Source of the DNA: Balamuthia mandrillaris
Taxonomy: Eukaryota; Discosea; Longamoebia; Balamuthiidae
Direction of reading: 5' to 3'
DNA length: 64,000 nt
Assembly (NCBI GenBank): GCA_031835245.1
Contig: JAVKOQ010000007.1
Location: 262,001 to 326,000 of the forward strand
Each line of letters starts with the position of its first letter. Positions within the stretch are counted from its first letter, which is position 1. A program made the translations under genes and the position numbers. Shown in pieces: positions 24,319-36,600 of the stretch. The notes below the pieces were generated by a model. That model was not told where the DNA came from. It saw nothing but the letters and a program-made list of their open reading frames with translations, and made no database searches.

Positions 24319-25860
24319 CAAGGAAGCCGTGGTGGACGGCAGAGTTAACATCTTTGAATAAGCAGGTGGTGGAAGCCCATGCTCAGTGGCTGAGAGAAGG
24401 AAAGAATGATGGAAAGGCAAGGGAGGATTTCGTGGAACTTAGGAAAAGGTATGTGAAGTTGTGGAGAGCCAACAAATGAGACTGGATGAAGTGAAAGAGA
24501 CAAGAGAACATCCAGGAAACGCAGAAATGGATTGGCAACATGTGGAGGATAGTGGCAAAGCGTAGAGCAGAGCCCAAAGTGATTATCAAGCAGGGTGGTA
24601 GCATGGCCGCCTTCAAGGAACATTGGGCAAAGCTGGGAAGGAAGGATTCTTCCATTAGGAGCTTACATCTGAAGGAAGCAGGCCCAGAAGGACCGTCTTG
24701 GTCTGGCAGCACCTGGCTTAAGAAGGAGAGCTTTAATCTTGCATGGAGGAAAAGATTGAGGGTGGGCAAAGCAGCTGGAGTGGATAATATCGATGGGGAA
24801 ATGATGAAGTATGGAGGTAAACATGTTCAAGACGCAACCTGGACACTAATCAAGGCCATTGAGAACCAAGGCGTGTTCCCCAAGGAGTGGAAACAAGGGG
24901 TGATTATCTCCTTGCATAAGGCAGGAGATCCCCAGAACCCAGCAAACTATAGAGGAATTACTCTCCTATGCAATGCAGCCAAGGTGTTTGAGGGAGCTAT
25001 CTTAGTGCAGTTGAACATACAAGCAAGCGAGCAAGGATGGATAAGTGATTGCCAGGGTGGATTTAGAAAAGGAAGAGGAGTCATGGATCAAGTGTGGCGG
25101 TTGAAGAAATGCCTGATGAAGAGAAGCAAAGAACATACTTATATTTATCTGTTGGATATCAGCAAGGCATATGACATGCTTGATCATGATATACTGGCAA
25201 GGACATTACGCAAAAGAGGAGCAGAAGAGGCAGCAGTAAGCATTATTGCAGAGTGGTACTGTGATATGACAAGTGTCATTCGCATGAATGGGCAGCTTTC
25301 TGAGGAATTTCTGGTAGAAAGAGGAGTTAAGCAAGGTGGAGTTTTGTCTCCCTTCTTCTTGTTAAACGTTTATATTGACGTGGTGGCAAGAAAGCTACAG
25401 GTGGCAGAGGAGAAGGAAAGAGAAGATAAAGCAAGGAATGTTTGCTTGTTGTTTGCAGATGATTTAGCAGTGATCCTTTCGAGCTTCAAAGAAGACTGAA
25501 TGTGGCAGTGGAGGCAGTGAATGCTCTGGGACTCCAGTTCAATGCAAAGAAATCAGTGGTGCTAGTACAAGGAAAGAAGGCTTGCTTTAAAGAGTGGAGA
25601 CTAAAGAGAGAGGCTGTGAAATGTGTAAAGGAGGCCAAGTACCTAGGACTGTGGTTTGAGGAATGTAGTAAGTGGACAACTCATGCCAAGGAGAGGATCA
25701 CCAAGGCCAAGCAAGCCCTTTACAGCCTCAGACAGCAGGGAGCCATTGCTTAAGGCCTGGGTACACGAACTGCCCAGATTGCAGCAGAGGCCATTGTTAA
25801 GTCTACCTTGTGATATGGACTATACATAACAGAGCTTTCCAAATCATGGTCAAGATTGAT
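24319..25860 (+). pseudogene. LINE family A fragment, reverse transcriptase region
   Basis: Near-identical at protein level to ORF2 of the full-length element from KPWWTAELTSLNKQ through the RT fingers and palm (NYRGITLL, GGFRKGRGVMDQVW, DISKAYDMLDHD, ERGVKQGGVLSP, LLFADDLAV) to SYGLCMTELSKS. It is broken by stops (24478, 25498, 25753, 25812) and small indels, e.g. near 25357 and 25475, so it is dead. EN domain and C-terminus are absent. Confidence 0.9.
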
Positions 25861-25969
25861 CAAAAAAATGACATTAGTTGTCAGCAGAAAAGGATCAAGG
25901 AGAAAAAAAGGAAGAAGTGGGGAGAAAAGAGTTAGTTATGTTAGCAGTTGCCAACACCTGCCTTCTGTA

Positions 25970-26760
25970 AGTGGATAATCACCCCCTATTTCCACTCCTT
26001 GGGGAACACGCCTTGGTTCTCAATGGCCTTGATTGATCAGTGTCCAAGTTGCATCTTGAACATGTTTGCCTCCATACTTCATCATTTCTCCATTGACATT
26101 ATCCACTCCAGCTGATTTGCCCCTTCTCCCTCCTCAATCTTTTCCTTCAAGCAAAATGAAAGCTCTCCTTTTTAAGCCAGTTCTTGTCATACTAAGATGG
26201 TCCTTCTTGACCTGCTTCCTCTAGATGCAAGCTCCTAATGGAAGAATCTTTCCTTCCCAGCTTTGCCCAATGTTCCTTGAAGGCAGCCATGCTACCATTC
26301 TGCTTGATAACCACTTTGGGCTCTGCTTTACGCTTTGTCACTATCTTTCACATGTTGCCAATCCATTTCTGCATTTCCTTAATGTTCTTTTGTCTTTTTC
26401 ACTTCATTCAGTTCCATTTGTTGGCTCTCCACAACTTCACATACCTTTTCCTGAGTTCCACAAAATCTTTCCTTGCCTTTCCATCATTCTTTCCTTCTCT
26501 CAGCCACTGAGCATGGGCTTTCACCACCTGCTTTTTCAAGGATGCTAGCTCTGCAGTCCACCATGGCTTCCTTGCCCTGCTTGTTGTTGCTCTTCAACTG
26601 TAGCTGCTCCCTCCTGCGTTTTCTTCACCATGGCCTTCCATTCCTCCCCTTTGAAGAAACACTTGCACCCATGTTTGTACTCCCTCCACCTTTTCTTGTA
26701 ATCTTCTTCAAAGTAGGACTTCCAACATTCCATCCAAACTCCATTGCAATTATTTGCTGA
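25970..26760 (-). pseudogene. LINE family A fragment
   Basis: Minus-strand sequence matching the region of ORF2 between the endonuclease and the RT palm (compare 35430-36275), with several small indels and stops. It is inverted relative to the fragments on both sides. Confidence 0.85.
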
Positions 26761-26789
26761 ATCCTGGTTGGATAACAATGGAGCATTCA

Positions 26790-27070
26790 ACAGTCTGAAG
26801 AGGAAGAAGATTGAAGCTGTGTGGAATGAGACTGCATGAAGTGTTTTGCAAGTTCATTGAAGGACTGTGGCAGGGGTTTGCAGAGCAGAATTGGGCTGGT
26901 TGACCATCAAGGCCTACTGTGAGTTGGAAAGGCAAGCAGTTATTCACCATGCTGAGAGGCAAAATGGACACTTTGAGCTGTTGGAAGAGATAAGCCAAGC
27001 AATGGGAGAGGAAAAGGAGAAGAGAGAAGGTAAAGAAAGTGATGGAATGAGTGACATTGTTATTCCTGGT
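26790..27070 (+). pseudogene. LINE family A fragment, ORF2 C-terminal part
   Basis: Plus-strand match to KKIEAVWNETARSVLQVH, then GVCRAELGWLTIKAYCELERQAVIHHAER, corresponding to 34220-34480 of the full-length copy. Has stops. Confidence 0.85.
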
Positions 27071-27327
27071 CATTTCCTCTGAAGTTTCTTTAAGTTCAGA
27101 AATTGAGAATTGGCAATTCTGCTGATAAATCCTCAATCTCTGGCTCTTAAGGTTCTTTTCCTAACTATAAATTGGTTCTTCACTCAGGATGCAGTCTATA
27201 AACAAGAGGACAAACACTCACTCACACACTTCTTTCTTTTTTATGCATTAAATTACATTGGGCTCTCATCACTCTGTGTCTCTTTTCTTGGTCCTATTCT
27301 CTTTCTCTAATATTTTTTTTTTGATAA
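27071..27327. other. Unassigned sequence between repeats
   Basis: Unrecognised AT-rich sequence ending in a T-run at about 27313-27322, next to the LTR that follows. No gene seen. Confidence 0.5.
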
Positions 27328-28020
27328 TATTGATTGAATCCAACCTCAAGGATAAAAGAGTCAGTGATGAGACAAGAAGTGTATTCAAGAGTATAGAGGA
27401 AGAACAACAAGAGTAAATCTCTGATGTTGCTTTAAAGTACACCAAGAGAAAGGGGAAAAGGTAGAAAGGAAGGATGGGAATACAAAAGAAAGGAGCTGAG
27501 GGTCAGGGACGGATCTGATATAAGGAGTCTTGGGATTAGTGTTGGTGATTTGACCAACACAGGCCAGCTTTGCTTTCTGTAGCTCCATTAGCACAAGGAT
27601 GAGAGGCCAAGATGAATCAATGCTCAAAGCCAGTGAGTGTCTTGAGAGCTTTGATAACCACAAAACTCAGTACCATTGTTTGACTAAAGGATCTTAGGAA
27701 CTGCTTAATAGAGGGTGCAGGCCATGTCTTTAGAAGTCTTGGTATGGACTGGACAGAGAAAAGTGAACCAGGTAGCAATGTCTGTGGTGACTAGAACATA
27801 GTTGAAGCCTTTGGCAAGGGGGCCAAACAGATTGATGGCAACATGATTGAAGAGGTAAGTAGCATAGATGGTTGTGAGGGAATGAAAGCTGTGTTTGGTG
27901 ATGTTTATGCTTAAGGCAGTCATTGCACTATAGACAAGTGCAGGAACAGTCAGCATGAAGAGTAGGCCAATAATAGCCCTCATTCCAGATCTTTACAAAC
28001 AAGGGTTCTGCTCCATGATG
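27328..28020 (-). mobile_element. Decayed Gypsy-like LTR retrotransposon end (LTR plus integrase relic)
   Basis: LTR at 27328-27559 is a diverged copy of the solo LTR at 22332. On its minus-strand 5' side, 27983-27665 encodes NLFGPLAKGFNYVLVTTDIATWFTFL and PVHTKTSKDMACTLY, which fits the integrase catalytic core around its second Asp (D-x-F-G-P-L ... V-T-x-D) in Ty3/Gypsy-type elements. Stops and a missing remainder make it a relic; the distance from core to LTR is too short, so the pol end was lost. Confidence 0.65.
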
Positions 28021-28038
28021 TCCTTCTGTATAGAATAA

Positions 28039-30185
28039 CTAGTAGTGGTAATATAGTATTACACTGTTGTACAATCTTCTGATTAGCTTTCTGACTTGTT
28101 CCTCATCTCCATTGTCCATATTCCAGATTCTAAAACGATCTTCCCAAAGATTTGGACATCTTAATAGGAAGTGTTCTGCTGTTTCTTCCTCAGCATTGCA
28201 TGCAGGGCACTTACTGTCCTCATCAGACTGTTGAATGGCTCCCCACTTTTTTCCAATAGGCAGTCCACCACAGCAAATAGCATTCAACAATCGTTCCTTC
28301 CTTGGGTTGGTAATCACTAAACTCCATTGTTGTCCAACCAAACATTTTCCATTTGTCAAGAAGTTATGCCAAAGTCATGCTCTTGTTCCTCTTTCTCCTT
28401 CAACTGCATACTCTGCCTTGGCTACTCGAGTTAAGGTCCTCATCCTCTTGGCTTTCTTATCAATGTCACTCATCCCTTCACTTCCCTCACCTTCTCTCTT
28501 CTCACCTTCTTTTTCCCTTGCTTGGCTTATCTCTTCCAGAAGCTCAAAGTGGCCATCTTGCCTCTCAGCATGGCGAATTACTGCTTGCCTTTCCAACTCA
28601 CAGTAGGCCTTGATAGTCAACCAGCCCAATTCTGCAATACAAATCCCTGCTACTGTCCTTCAATAAACTTGCAATACACTTCTTGTTGTCTCATTCCACA
28701 CAGCTTCAATCTTCTTCCACCATGATTTGGAAAGCTCTGTCATGCAAAGTCCATATGACAAGGTAGACTTGACAATGGCCTCTGCTGCAATCTGGGCAGT
28801 TCGTGTACCCAGGCCTTAAGCAATGGCTCCTCGCTGCCTAAGGCTGTAGAGGGCTTGCTTGGCCTTGGTGATCCTCTACACATTGAATAAGAAGGGAGAC
28901 AAAACTCCTCCTTGCTTAACTCCTCTTTCTATCAGAAATTCCTCAGAGAGTTGCCCATTCATGCAAATGACACTTATCATACCACAGTACCACTCTGCAA
29001 TGATGCCCACTGCTGCCTCTTCTGCTCCTCTTTTGCACAATGTCCTTGCCAGTATGTCATGGTCAAGCATGTCATATGCTTTGCTGATATCCAACAGATA
29101 AATATAAGTACGATCTTTGCTTCTCTTCATTAGGCATTTCTTCAACCGCCACACTTGATCCATGACTCCTCTTCCTTTTCTAAATCCACCCTGGCAATCA
29201 CTTATCCATCCTTGCTCGCTTGCTTGTATGTTCAACTGCACTAAGATAGCTCCCTCAAACACCTTGGCTGCGTTGCATAGGAGAGTAATTCCTCTATAGT
29301 TTGCTGGGTTCTGGGGATCTCCTGCCTTATGCAATGGGATAACCACCCCCTGTTTCCACTCCTTGGGGAACACGCCTTGGTTCTCAATGGCCTTGATTAG
29401 TGTCCAAGTTGCGTCTTGAACATGTTTACCTCCATACTTCATCATTTCCCCATCAATATTATCCACTCCAGCTGCTTTGCCCACCCTCAATCTTTTCCTC
29501 CATGCAAGATTAAAGCTCTCCTTCTTAAGCCAGGTGCTGCCAGACCAAGACGGTCCTTCTGGACCTGCTTCCTCTAGATGCAAGCTTCTGATGGAAGAAT
29601 CCTTCCTTCCCAGCTTTGCCCAATGTTCCTTGAAGGCGGCCATGCTATCACCCTGCTTAATAACAGCTTTGGGCTCTGCTCTACGCTTTGCCACTATCCT
29701 CCACATGTTGCCAATCCATTTCTGCATTTCCTTAATGTTCTCTTGTCTCTTTCACTTCATCCAGTCCCATTTGTTGGCTCTCCACAACTTCACATACCTT
29801 TTCCTAAGTTCCACAAAATCCTTCCTTGCCTTTCCATCATTCTTTCCTTCTCTCAGCCACTGAGCATGGGCTTCCATCACCTGCTTGTTCAAGGATGTTA
29901 ACTCTGCCATCCACCATGGCTTCCTTGTCCTGCTTGTTGTTGCTCCAACCAGTCTCCTTTCTCTACCAAACCATCTCATTGCACTATTCCACAATCCTTT
30001 TTTCCACTTACTCCAAAGATCTTCAACTGTAGCTGCTCCCTCCTGCGTTTTCTTCACCATGGCCTTCCATTCCTCTCCTTTGAAGAAAGGCTTGCACACG
30101 TGTTTGTACTCCCTCCTCTCACATTGTAAGTAGATTCACCTCTACCATTCTAGCCCTTTCCAACCCTGGCATTCCAATCTCCTCC
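28039..30185 (-). pseudogene. LINE family A copy, 5' truncated and decayed
   Basis: Minus strand. It covers ORF2 from MAELTSLNKQVMEAHAQWLREG upstream of the RT, through RT (GRGVMDQVWRLKKCLMKRSK, SKAYDMLDHDILARTL, GVKQGGVLSPFLFNV) to the zinc-knuckle end (KCPACNAEEETAEHFLLRCPNLW), stopping at about 28039. The palm FADD region is deleted near 28875. An internal deletion near 30113 joins ORF2 sequence to the part of the endonuclease domain corresponding to 36497-36560. Confidence 0.88.
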
Positions 30186-30934
30186 ATGCAAGATTTGTAT
30201 AGCAACTTTGAATCCTAGCCTGGTGAGTCAGTTTGAGCAATTGGAGACCATCTTCACTCCCTCTGTGACAGAATGGTAAACAAACCGAACCTGGCCTTTC
30301 TTTTTCAAAAGTTTTCTTCTTCCCTTCCTAATGGTATGCATCCTACATTTCAGCCCCTGTCAGAAATATGCCTTAATTGTTGGATGAAGCCATCAATCAT
30401 GCAATTGCCATCAAAGCTGGCCATAGCAGCAAAGCTTTGCTGCTGCAATGCTTCCCAAGGAGTGTTACTTCTTCAAGAAGTATTGTCCTTAACACAAAAC
30501 AAACCATCACAATGACAAGGACTGTGATAAACTCAAGTGTGATAAGGCTAGTAGGGGAACAACCTAATAGAAACCAACTTGATGGGCATGGAAAAAACCT
30601 TTAGTAAAATGCAAGACAGAGATATATATACCAAGAAAGATAGGGATAGGTATTATAGGAAAGTGGTATAACTCAAGGCACTTCAAGTGCAATGATGTAA
30701 TACTTCTACTTTCTCAGGTAATGCTTTGATGTTTTTTTCTACTTTGGGCTCTTCCTCCAGTACTTCTTCCACCTTTGCATTCAAAACCAATAAGAACATT
30801 GTTACTCAGGCTGTTGGAAAACCAACAATTTGATGTGTCGTTATGACTTCCTGTCAACACTCTCCCTGAATACTCTGAATTCCTTCACCCCCTTTTCATT
30901 TTCCCCTTTTCCAAATGACACACTCAAAGCACAC
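30186..30934. other. Unassigned sequence inside the repeat region
   Basis: No gene seen. Contains a second copy of the TGTTGGAAAACCAACA block at 30811-30870 and short open stretches with no recognised similarity. Confidence 0.5.
30811..30870 (+). repeat. LTR-end-like dispersed repeat (copy 2)
   Basis: Same block as at 24054, with a small difference after ACCAACAATT. Followed by unrelated sequence. Confidence 0.5.
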
Positions 30935-31655
30935 CCTTTGGTTCATACCCCCCATTTCTTGTGAATAAACCTAGAGTCGCGTACATGTCGTCCCTTTCTT
31001 GATCCGCAGGGTTTATCCCCATCAATAGGGCCGTTTCTAAGGTAACTCTCCAATGCTGCATGCCATTCTTCTTTTCTACTTTTGACACTCCAACGTGTTT
31101 GAGCCTCAACTCAACAATCCTCTTACACACCTGTTCCTTCTTAAGGTCCTTAATACTCACCACAATCAATCTGCCCTCCACAGTCCCTACCTACAATCAA
31201 ACAGCAGTGCACCAGGTGTCTTTAACATAGTCTGCACTGGCTGAGTCTGAATCACTCTTCCTTTCAGGCACAACACTGGTTCCTTCCTTTCAGTGGGGCA
31301 AATCCACTACACTGATCCTCTGCACCATTGTTGTCCTTCTCCTTTTGGTTAGCCCTTTGGAAAGGAGAAATCTTGACTGTGGTATTCAAGTGTCCATACT
31401 TTTCCAACACCAACTTGAACACTTCCTGCAGAAACTGATTGGACTTGTTCCCGTTGATAGAACACTCAGGGATCTTTGCCTCTTTTTGCACAGCTTGCAA
31501 AGAGGGCTTTCACAAACAATTACTGTTTAGGGTCCAAGACGTTCCTTCATGGCCACATCCACCCATTGATGTAGGACCTGTTCCCTCTCTTGAGTATTAA
31601 TCCTTTCTGTGCTCTTACATGTCAACATCCTATTTTTCTGCATTTTTTCCCCCAG
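30935..31655 (-). pseudogene. LINE family A fragment, ORF1a/ORF1b region
   Basis: Minus-strand match to 37200-37420 (ORF1b: RIVELRLKHVGVSKVEKKNG against the intact copy) and to 37857-38335 (ORF1a: QAVQKEAKIPEC, EKYGHLNTTVKIS). The sequence between them is deleted. Contains stops. Confidence 0.85.
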
Positions 31656-31819
31656 CAAGGGTTTGTAGAGAAGAACTGGGCTGGTTGACCATCAAGGTCT
31701 ACTAGGAGTTGGAAAGGCAAGCAGTAATTCGCTATTCTGAAGGCAAGATGGACACTTTGAGCTTCTAGAAGGAGACAAGTGATGTGAAAAGAAAGCCAAG
31801 AGAATTAGGGCCTTAACTA
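31656..31819 (+). pseudogene. LINE family A fragment
   Basis: Plus-strand piece matching the ORF2 stretch around ELGWLTIK (about 34400) to KKAKRMRALT (34205), with an internal gap. It is interrupted at about 31819 by the start of LINE B. Confidence 0.8.
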
Positions 31820-33450
31820 ACAATACCATCTTCCGGACCCTCCCCCACTATGGCCTAAGTGAAGAAGCAATAGATGTGTTCAAAGGCATTTACAACAACT
31901 CTAAAACATCTGTAATCCTTCCCTGCGGAGACACTGACCAATTCTACATTACCAAAGGAGTTAAACAAGGAGACCCCCTCTCCTCCACACTATTCAACGT
32001 CTATATCAACCCACTTCTTGATTATCTCCACTCTTCAAACACGGGCTATACCCTCTCGGATGGAACAAAAATTGCAGGAATGGCCTTCGCAGATGACCTA
32101 TTCCTCATTTCAGACAACACTCCAGACATCACAAACAACCTTGACCACACAGTCACATTCCTTGCACACAATACTATCACCATTAACATACACAAAACAG
32201 TCTTCATGAGTACAGACCCCAACCTTTCTCTCTCCACGATGGATACCTATACTAATAAGCTCAAACCAATAACACGGCTTTCATGTGAAGACCTCTGCCT
32301 GTACCTAGGAATCCCCTTCTCCATTGCCAACCCTCATGCCGTAGATAATCATCTCACAAAAAAGTTCACCAAGTACTGCTCCGCAATCACAAGAAGATAT
32401 CTTCCTGTGGACTTAAAGGTGCTCCTTCTAAATACCATCGCTATCCCTGCAATTGAATATCCAATGCACACTCACCTCCTTTCAACAAAAACATTAGCTA
32501 CCCTAGAACGTACTGCCAGAAGCTGCCTCTGCTCCACCCCACACATCTTTGGAAAGTACAACTCAAGCATATTTAAAAACAAACTGACCTGCCTCTCCAT
32601 CCGTAACATTACCACCCTCCAGCACGGGCACTTCTTGAATCACTACGTCAACAGAATCCTGAATGATGACAACTCTGCATCTCGCACACTTAATATCTTA
32701 ATGAACAACTACTACTCACAGCCCTCAACAAACCCAGCCAACCACCTGCTGCAACTTCACAACCCAGGAGCAATAACAAGGAGCAAGCTCAAAACAATCA
32801 CACAACTCTTATGTACTGCAAAACATAACCAACTCCTACTCCTCAGACCTAAAGACACACCACAATGCCTCCTACCATACGAAAGAAAACTCCCCCTCCC
32901 CTCCGACCTGACAAACAAACTCATGGCATGGCCCTTTGCTCCTCTCTCTAACGAAGATGCAAACATGATTGCCAACATTCACCTCGCCACATTCCCAGAG
33001 GACTTCCAACTAACCAAACATGAGCCACTAAACACTCCTCACAATAACGCACCGCTCCTCATAGCTACTGATGGCTCTTTCAAGGATGGAGTAGCAGCTG
33101 CTGCTGTGGTAACTGCCACGACCAGATACAGCGCTCCTCCACTTGGATGCCATATATCCTTCAATGTGGAAGCCTCAGCTATAGCATATGCCCTTGAAGC
33201 CACCGTATCCATCCCTTCTGTTCGCATCATATCTGACAACAAAGCCATGGTCTACCTCCTCAAAGAGCCTCCCAAACGCCCCCCTCTCAAAGCAGTTGCC
33301 GCTTGGCGAATTATCTCTCAACACCTCCAAACCCGCAACATCTCAGTCACTCATGTCTACAGCCATCAAGAAAAGAAAACATCAAAAGAATGGAAAGAGA
33401 AAATAGCCAAACAAAGACTCCTACATCCAAATGACTATGACCAACGAGTA
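31820..33450 (+). pseudogene. LINE B, 5' part: reverse transcriptase and RNase H
   Basis: Open frame from 31820 to the junction at 33450. It holds the RT palm (GVKQGDPLSSTLFNVYINPLL, MAFADDLFLISDN with the catalytic FADD) and, from about residue 390 of the frame, an RNase H domain (LLIATDGSFKDGVAAAAVV, EASAIAYALEA, IISDNKAMVYLLKE). The protein lacks the RT fingers and any endonuclease, so this copy is 5' truncated. The frame is open for more than 1.6 kb, and the reading phase resumes after the nested element at 38341. Family by domain order: a LINE with RT-RNase H of the I/Tad type, distinct from LINE A. Confidence 0.88.
33438..33450. repeat. Target-site duplication, left copy
   Basis: TGACCAACGAGTA; the identical 13 bp occur at 38341-38353 on the far side of LINE A. 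Confidence 0.93.
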
Positions 33451-33674
33451 GTAGTAATAAAAGTTTATTTGCTCTGAGAGCAACACCAATCTATACATAA
33501 AAAGTAAGCCTTGTACATACATAGTGTACTCTTACTTTTCTTACTCCCTCATCCTCAATGCCTTCCCAATTGTTACTCAATTCACAAGTGAAAGGTGTGG
33601 AATGAGATTTCAGACCAACTTTGTATCATCTAGCTATCCTTTTCTTTCCCTTTCCTTTTTCCTCTTTTCCTTGC

Positions 33675-36600
33675 TTACATTACTTCCAAAGACTGATAAA
33701 ATGCAGAAGAACTTCCATGCTTCCAACTTGCTCTTGCTGCCCATAATCTCCAGACTCGTTTACAACTTTGCTTACATTGTTCCATCTCTTGAGCTCTGTT
33801 ACATTTCTTTCCACTTGACAGGAGCTTTGTTGTACAGTCTTCTATAATCAGCTTTCTGACTTGTTCTTCACTTCCATTGTCCACACTCCAGATTCTAAAG
33901 CGATCTTCCCAAAGGTTAGGACACCTTAACAGGAAGTGTTCTGCTGTTTCTTCCTCAGCATCACAAGCAGGGCACTTGCTATCCTCCTCAGACTGCTGAA
34001 TGGATCCCCACTTTTTTCCAATAGGCAGTCCACCACAGCGAATAGCATTCATCAAACGTTCTTTCCTTGGGTTGGTAATCACTAAGCTCCGTTGTTGTCC
34101 AACCAAACATCTTCCATTTGTCAAGAAGTTATGCCATAGCCATGCTCTTGTTCCTCTTTCTCCTTCAGCTGCATACTCCATCTTGGCTACTCGAGTTAAG
34201 GCCCTCATCCTCTTGGCTTTCTTTTCAACAACTGTCGTTCCGGCACCTCCCTCACCTTCATTCTTCTCCCCTTCCTCTTCACTTGCTTGGCTTACCTCTT
34301 CAAGTAGCTCAAAGTGGCCATCTTGCCTCTCAGCATGATGAATTACTGCTTGTCTTTCCAACTCACAGTAGGCCTTGATGGTCAACCAGCCCAATTCTGC
34401 TCTACAAACCCCCGCCACAGGCCTTCGATGAACTTGCAATACACTTCTTGCTGTCTCATTCCACACTGCTTCGATCTTCTTCCACCATGATTTGGAAAGC
34501 TCTGTCATACATAATCCATATGACAAGGTAGACTTGACAATAGCCTCTGCAGCAATCTGGGCAGTGCGTGTACCAAGGCCTTGGGCAATGGCTCCCCGCT
34601 GCCTAAGGCTGTAGAGGGCTTGCTTGGCCTTGGTGATCCTCTCCTTGGCATGAGTTGTCCATTCCCCACTTTCTTCAAACCACAGTCCCAGGTACTTGGC
34701 CTCCTTCACCCGTTTCACAGCCTCCCCCTTCAGTCTCCACTCTTGAAAATGAGCCTTCTTTCCTTGTACTAGCACCACTGATTTCTTTGCATTGAACTGA
34801 AGTCCCAGAGCATTCACTGCCTCCACTGCTACATTCAATCTTCTCTGAAGCTCAAATGGGGCGCTGGCCACCACTGCCAAGTCATCTGCAAACAACAAGC
34901 AAACATTCCTTGCTTTATCTCCTCTTTCCTTCTCCTCTGCAGCTTGTAGCTTTCTTGCCACCACATCAATGTATACATTGAACAAGAATGGAGACAAAAC
35001 TCCTCCTTGCTTAACTCCTCTTTCCACCAGAAATTCCTCTGAAAGCTGCCCATTCATGCGAATAACACTCGTCATACCATGGTACCACTCTGTAATGATA
35101 CCCACTGCTGCCTCTTCTGCTCCTCTTTTGCGTAATGTCCTTGCCAGTATGTCATGGTCAAGCATGTCATATGCCTTGCTGATATCCATCAGAGCAATAT
35201 AGGTACGTTCTTTGCTTCTCTTCATCAGGCATTTCTTCAACCGCCACACCTGATCCATGACTCCCCTTCCTTTTCTAAATCCACCCTGGCAATTACTTAT
35301 CCACCCTTGCTCTCTTGCTTGTATGTTCAATTGTACCAAGATAGCTCCTTCGAACACCTTGGCTGCATTGCATAGGAGAGTAATACCTCTATAGTTTGCT
35401 GGATTCTGGGGATCTCCTGTCTTATGCAAGGGAATAACCACCCCCTGTTTCCACTCCTTGGGGAATATGCCTTGGTTCTCAATGACCTTGATCAGCGTCC
35501 AAGTTGCATCTTGCACATGTTTGCCTCCATACTTCATCATTTCCCCATCAATATTGTCCACCCCAGCTGCTTTGCCCACCCTCAATCTTTTCCTCCATGC
35601 AAGATTAAAACTCTCCTTCTTAAGCCAGTTACTACCAGACCAAGGCAGTCCTTCTGGACCTGCTTCCTCTCGATGCAAGCTCCCAATGGAAGAATCCTTC
35701 CTTCCCAGCTTTGCCCAATGTTCCTTGAAGGCTGCTGTGCTACCGTGGTGCTCCATAACTGCTTTGGGCTCTGCTCTACGCTTTGCCACTATCCTCCACA
35801 TGTTGCCGATCCATTTCTGCATTTCCTTGATGTTCTCTTGTCTTTTCCACTTCATCCAGTCCCATTTGTTGGCTCTCCACAACTTCACAAACCTTTTTCT
35901 GAGTTCCACAAATTCCTCTCTGGCCTTTCCATCATTCTTTCCTTCTCTTAGCCACTGAGCATGGGCTATCGCTACCTGCTTGTTCAAGGATGTTAACTCT
36001 GCTGTCCACCATGGCTTCCTTGCCCTGCTTGTTGTTGCTCCTATCAGTCTCCTTTCTCTACCAAACCATCTCATTGCACAATCCCACAATCCTTTTTTCC
36101 ACTTGCTCCAAAGATCTTCAACAGTAGCTGCTCCCTCCCGTGTTTTCTTGACCATGGCCTTCCATTCCTCTCCTTTGAAGAAACGCTTGCACCCGCGTTT
36201 GTACTCCCTCCACCTCCTCTTGCGATCTTCCTCTGAGTAGGACTTCCACTTCCATCGTTCCATCCAAACCCCGCCACAATTATCTGCTGGGTCCTTCAAC
36301 TCGACTACCAGTGGTCGATGATCGGTCCAAGCTTGCCATCTGTCACCAACTACCTTGCCCGTCCATCTCCATGCTACCACATAGTCCACAATGCTCTTTC
36401 GTTTTCCAGCTCTCCATGTAAATACTGGCGCTTCCTCTTCGAGCTGAGGCAACGAGAGGGCCAGCCTTTTGAAAGACTCCACCAACACCTTTCCTCTCGC
36501 GTTGTAAGTAGATTCACCTCTACCATTCCATCCCTTTCCAACCCTGGCGTTCCAATCACCTCCAATAATCAGGGGTCTTCCTTCCTTGACCACGTCCAGG

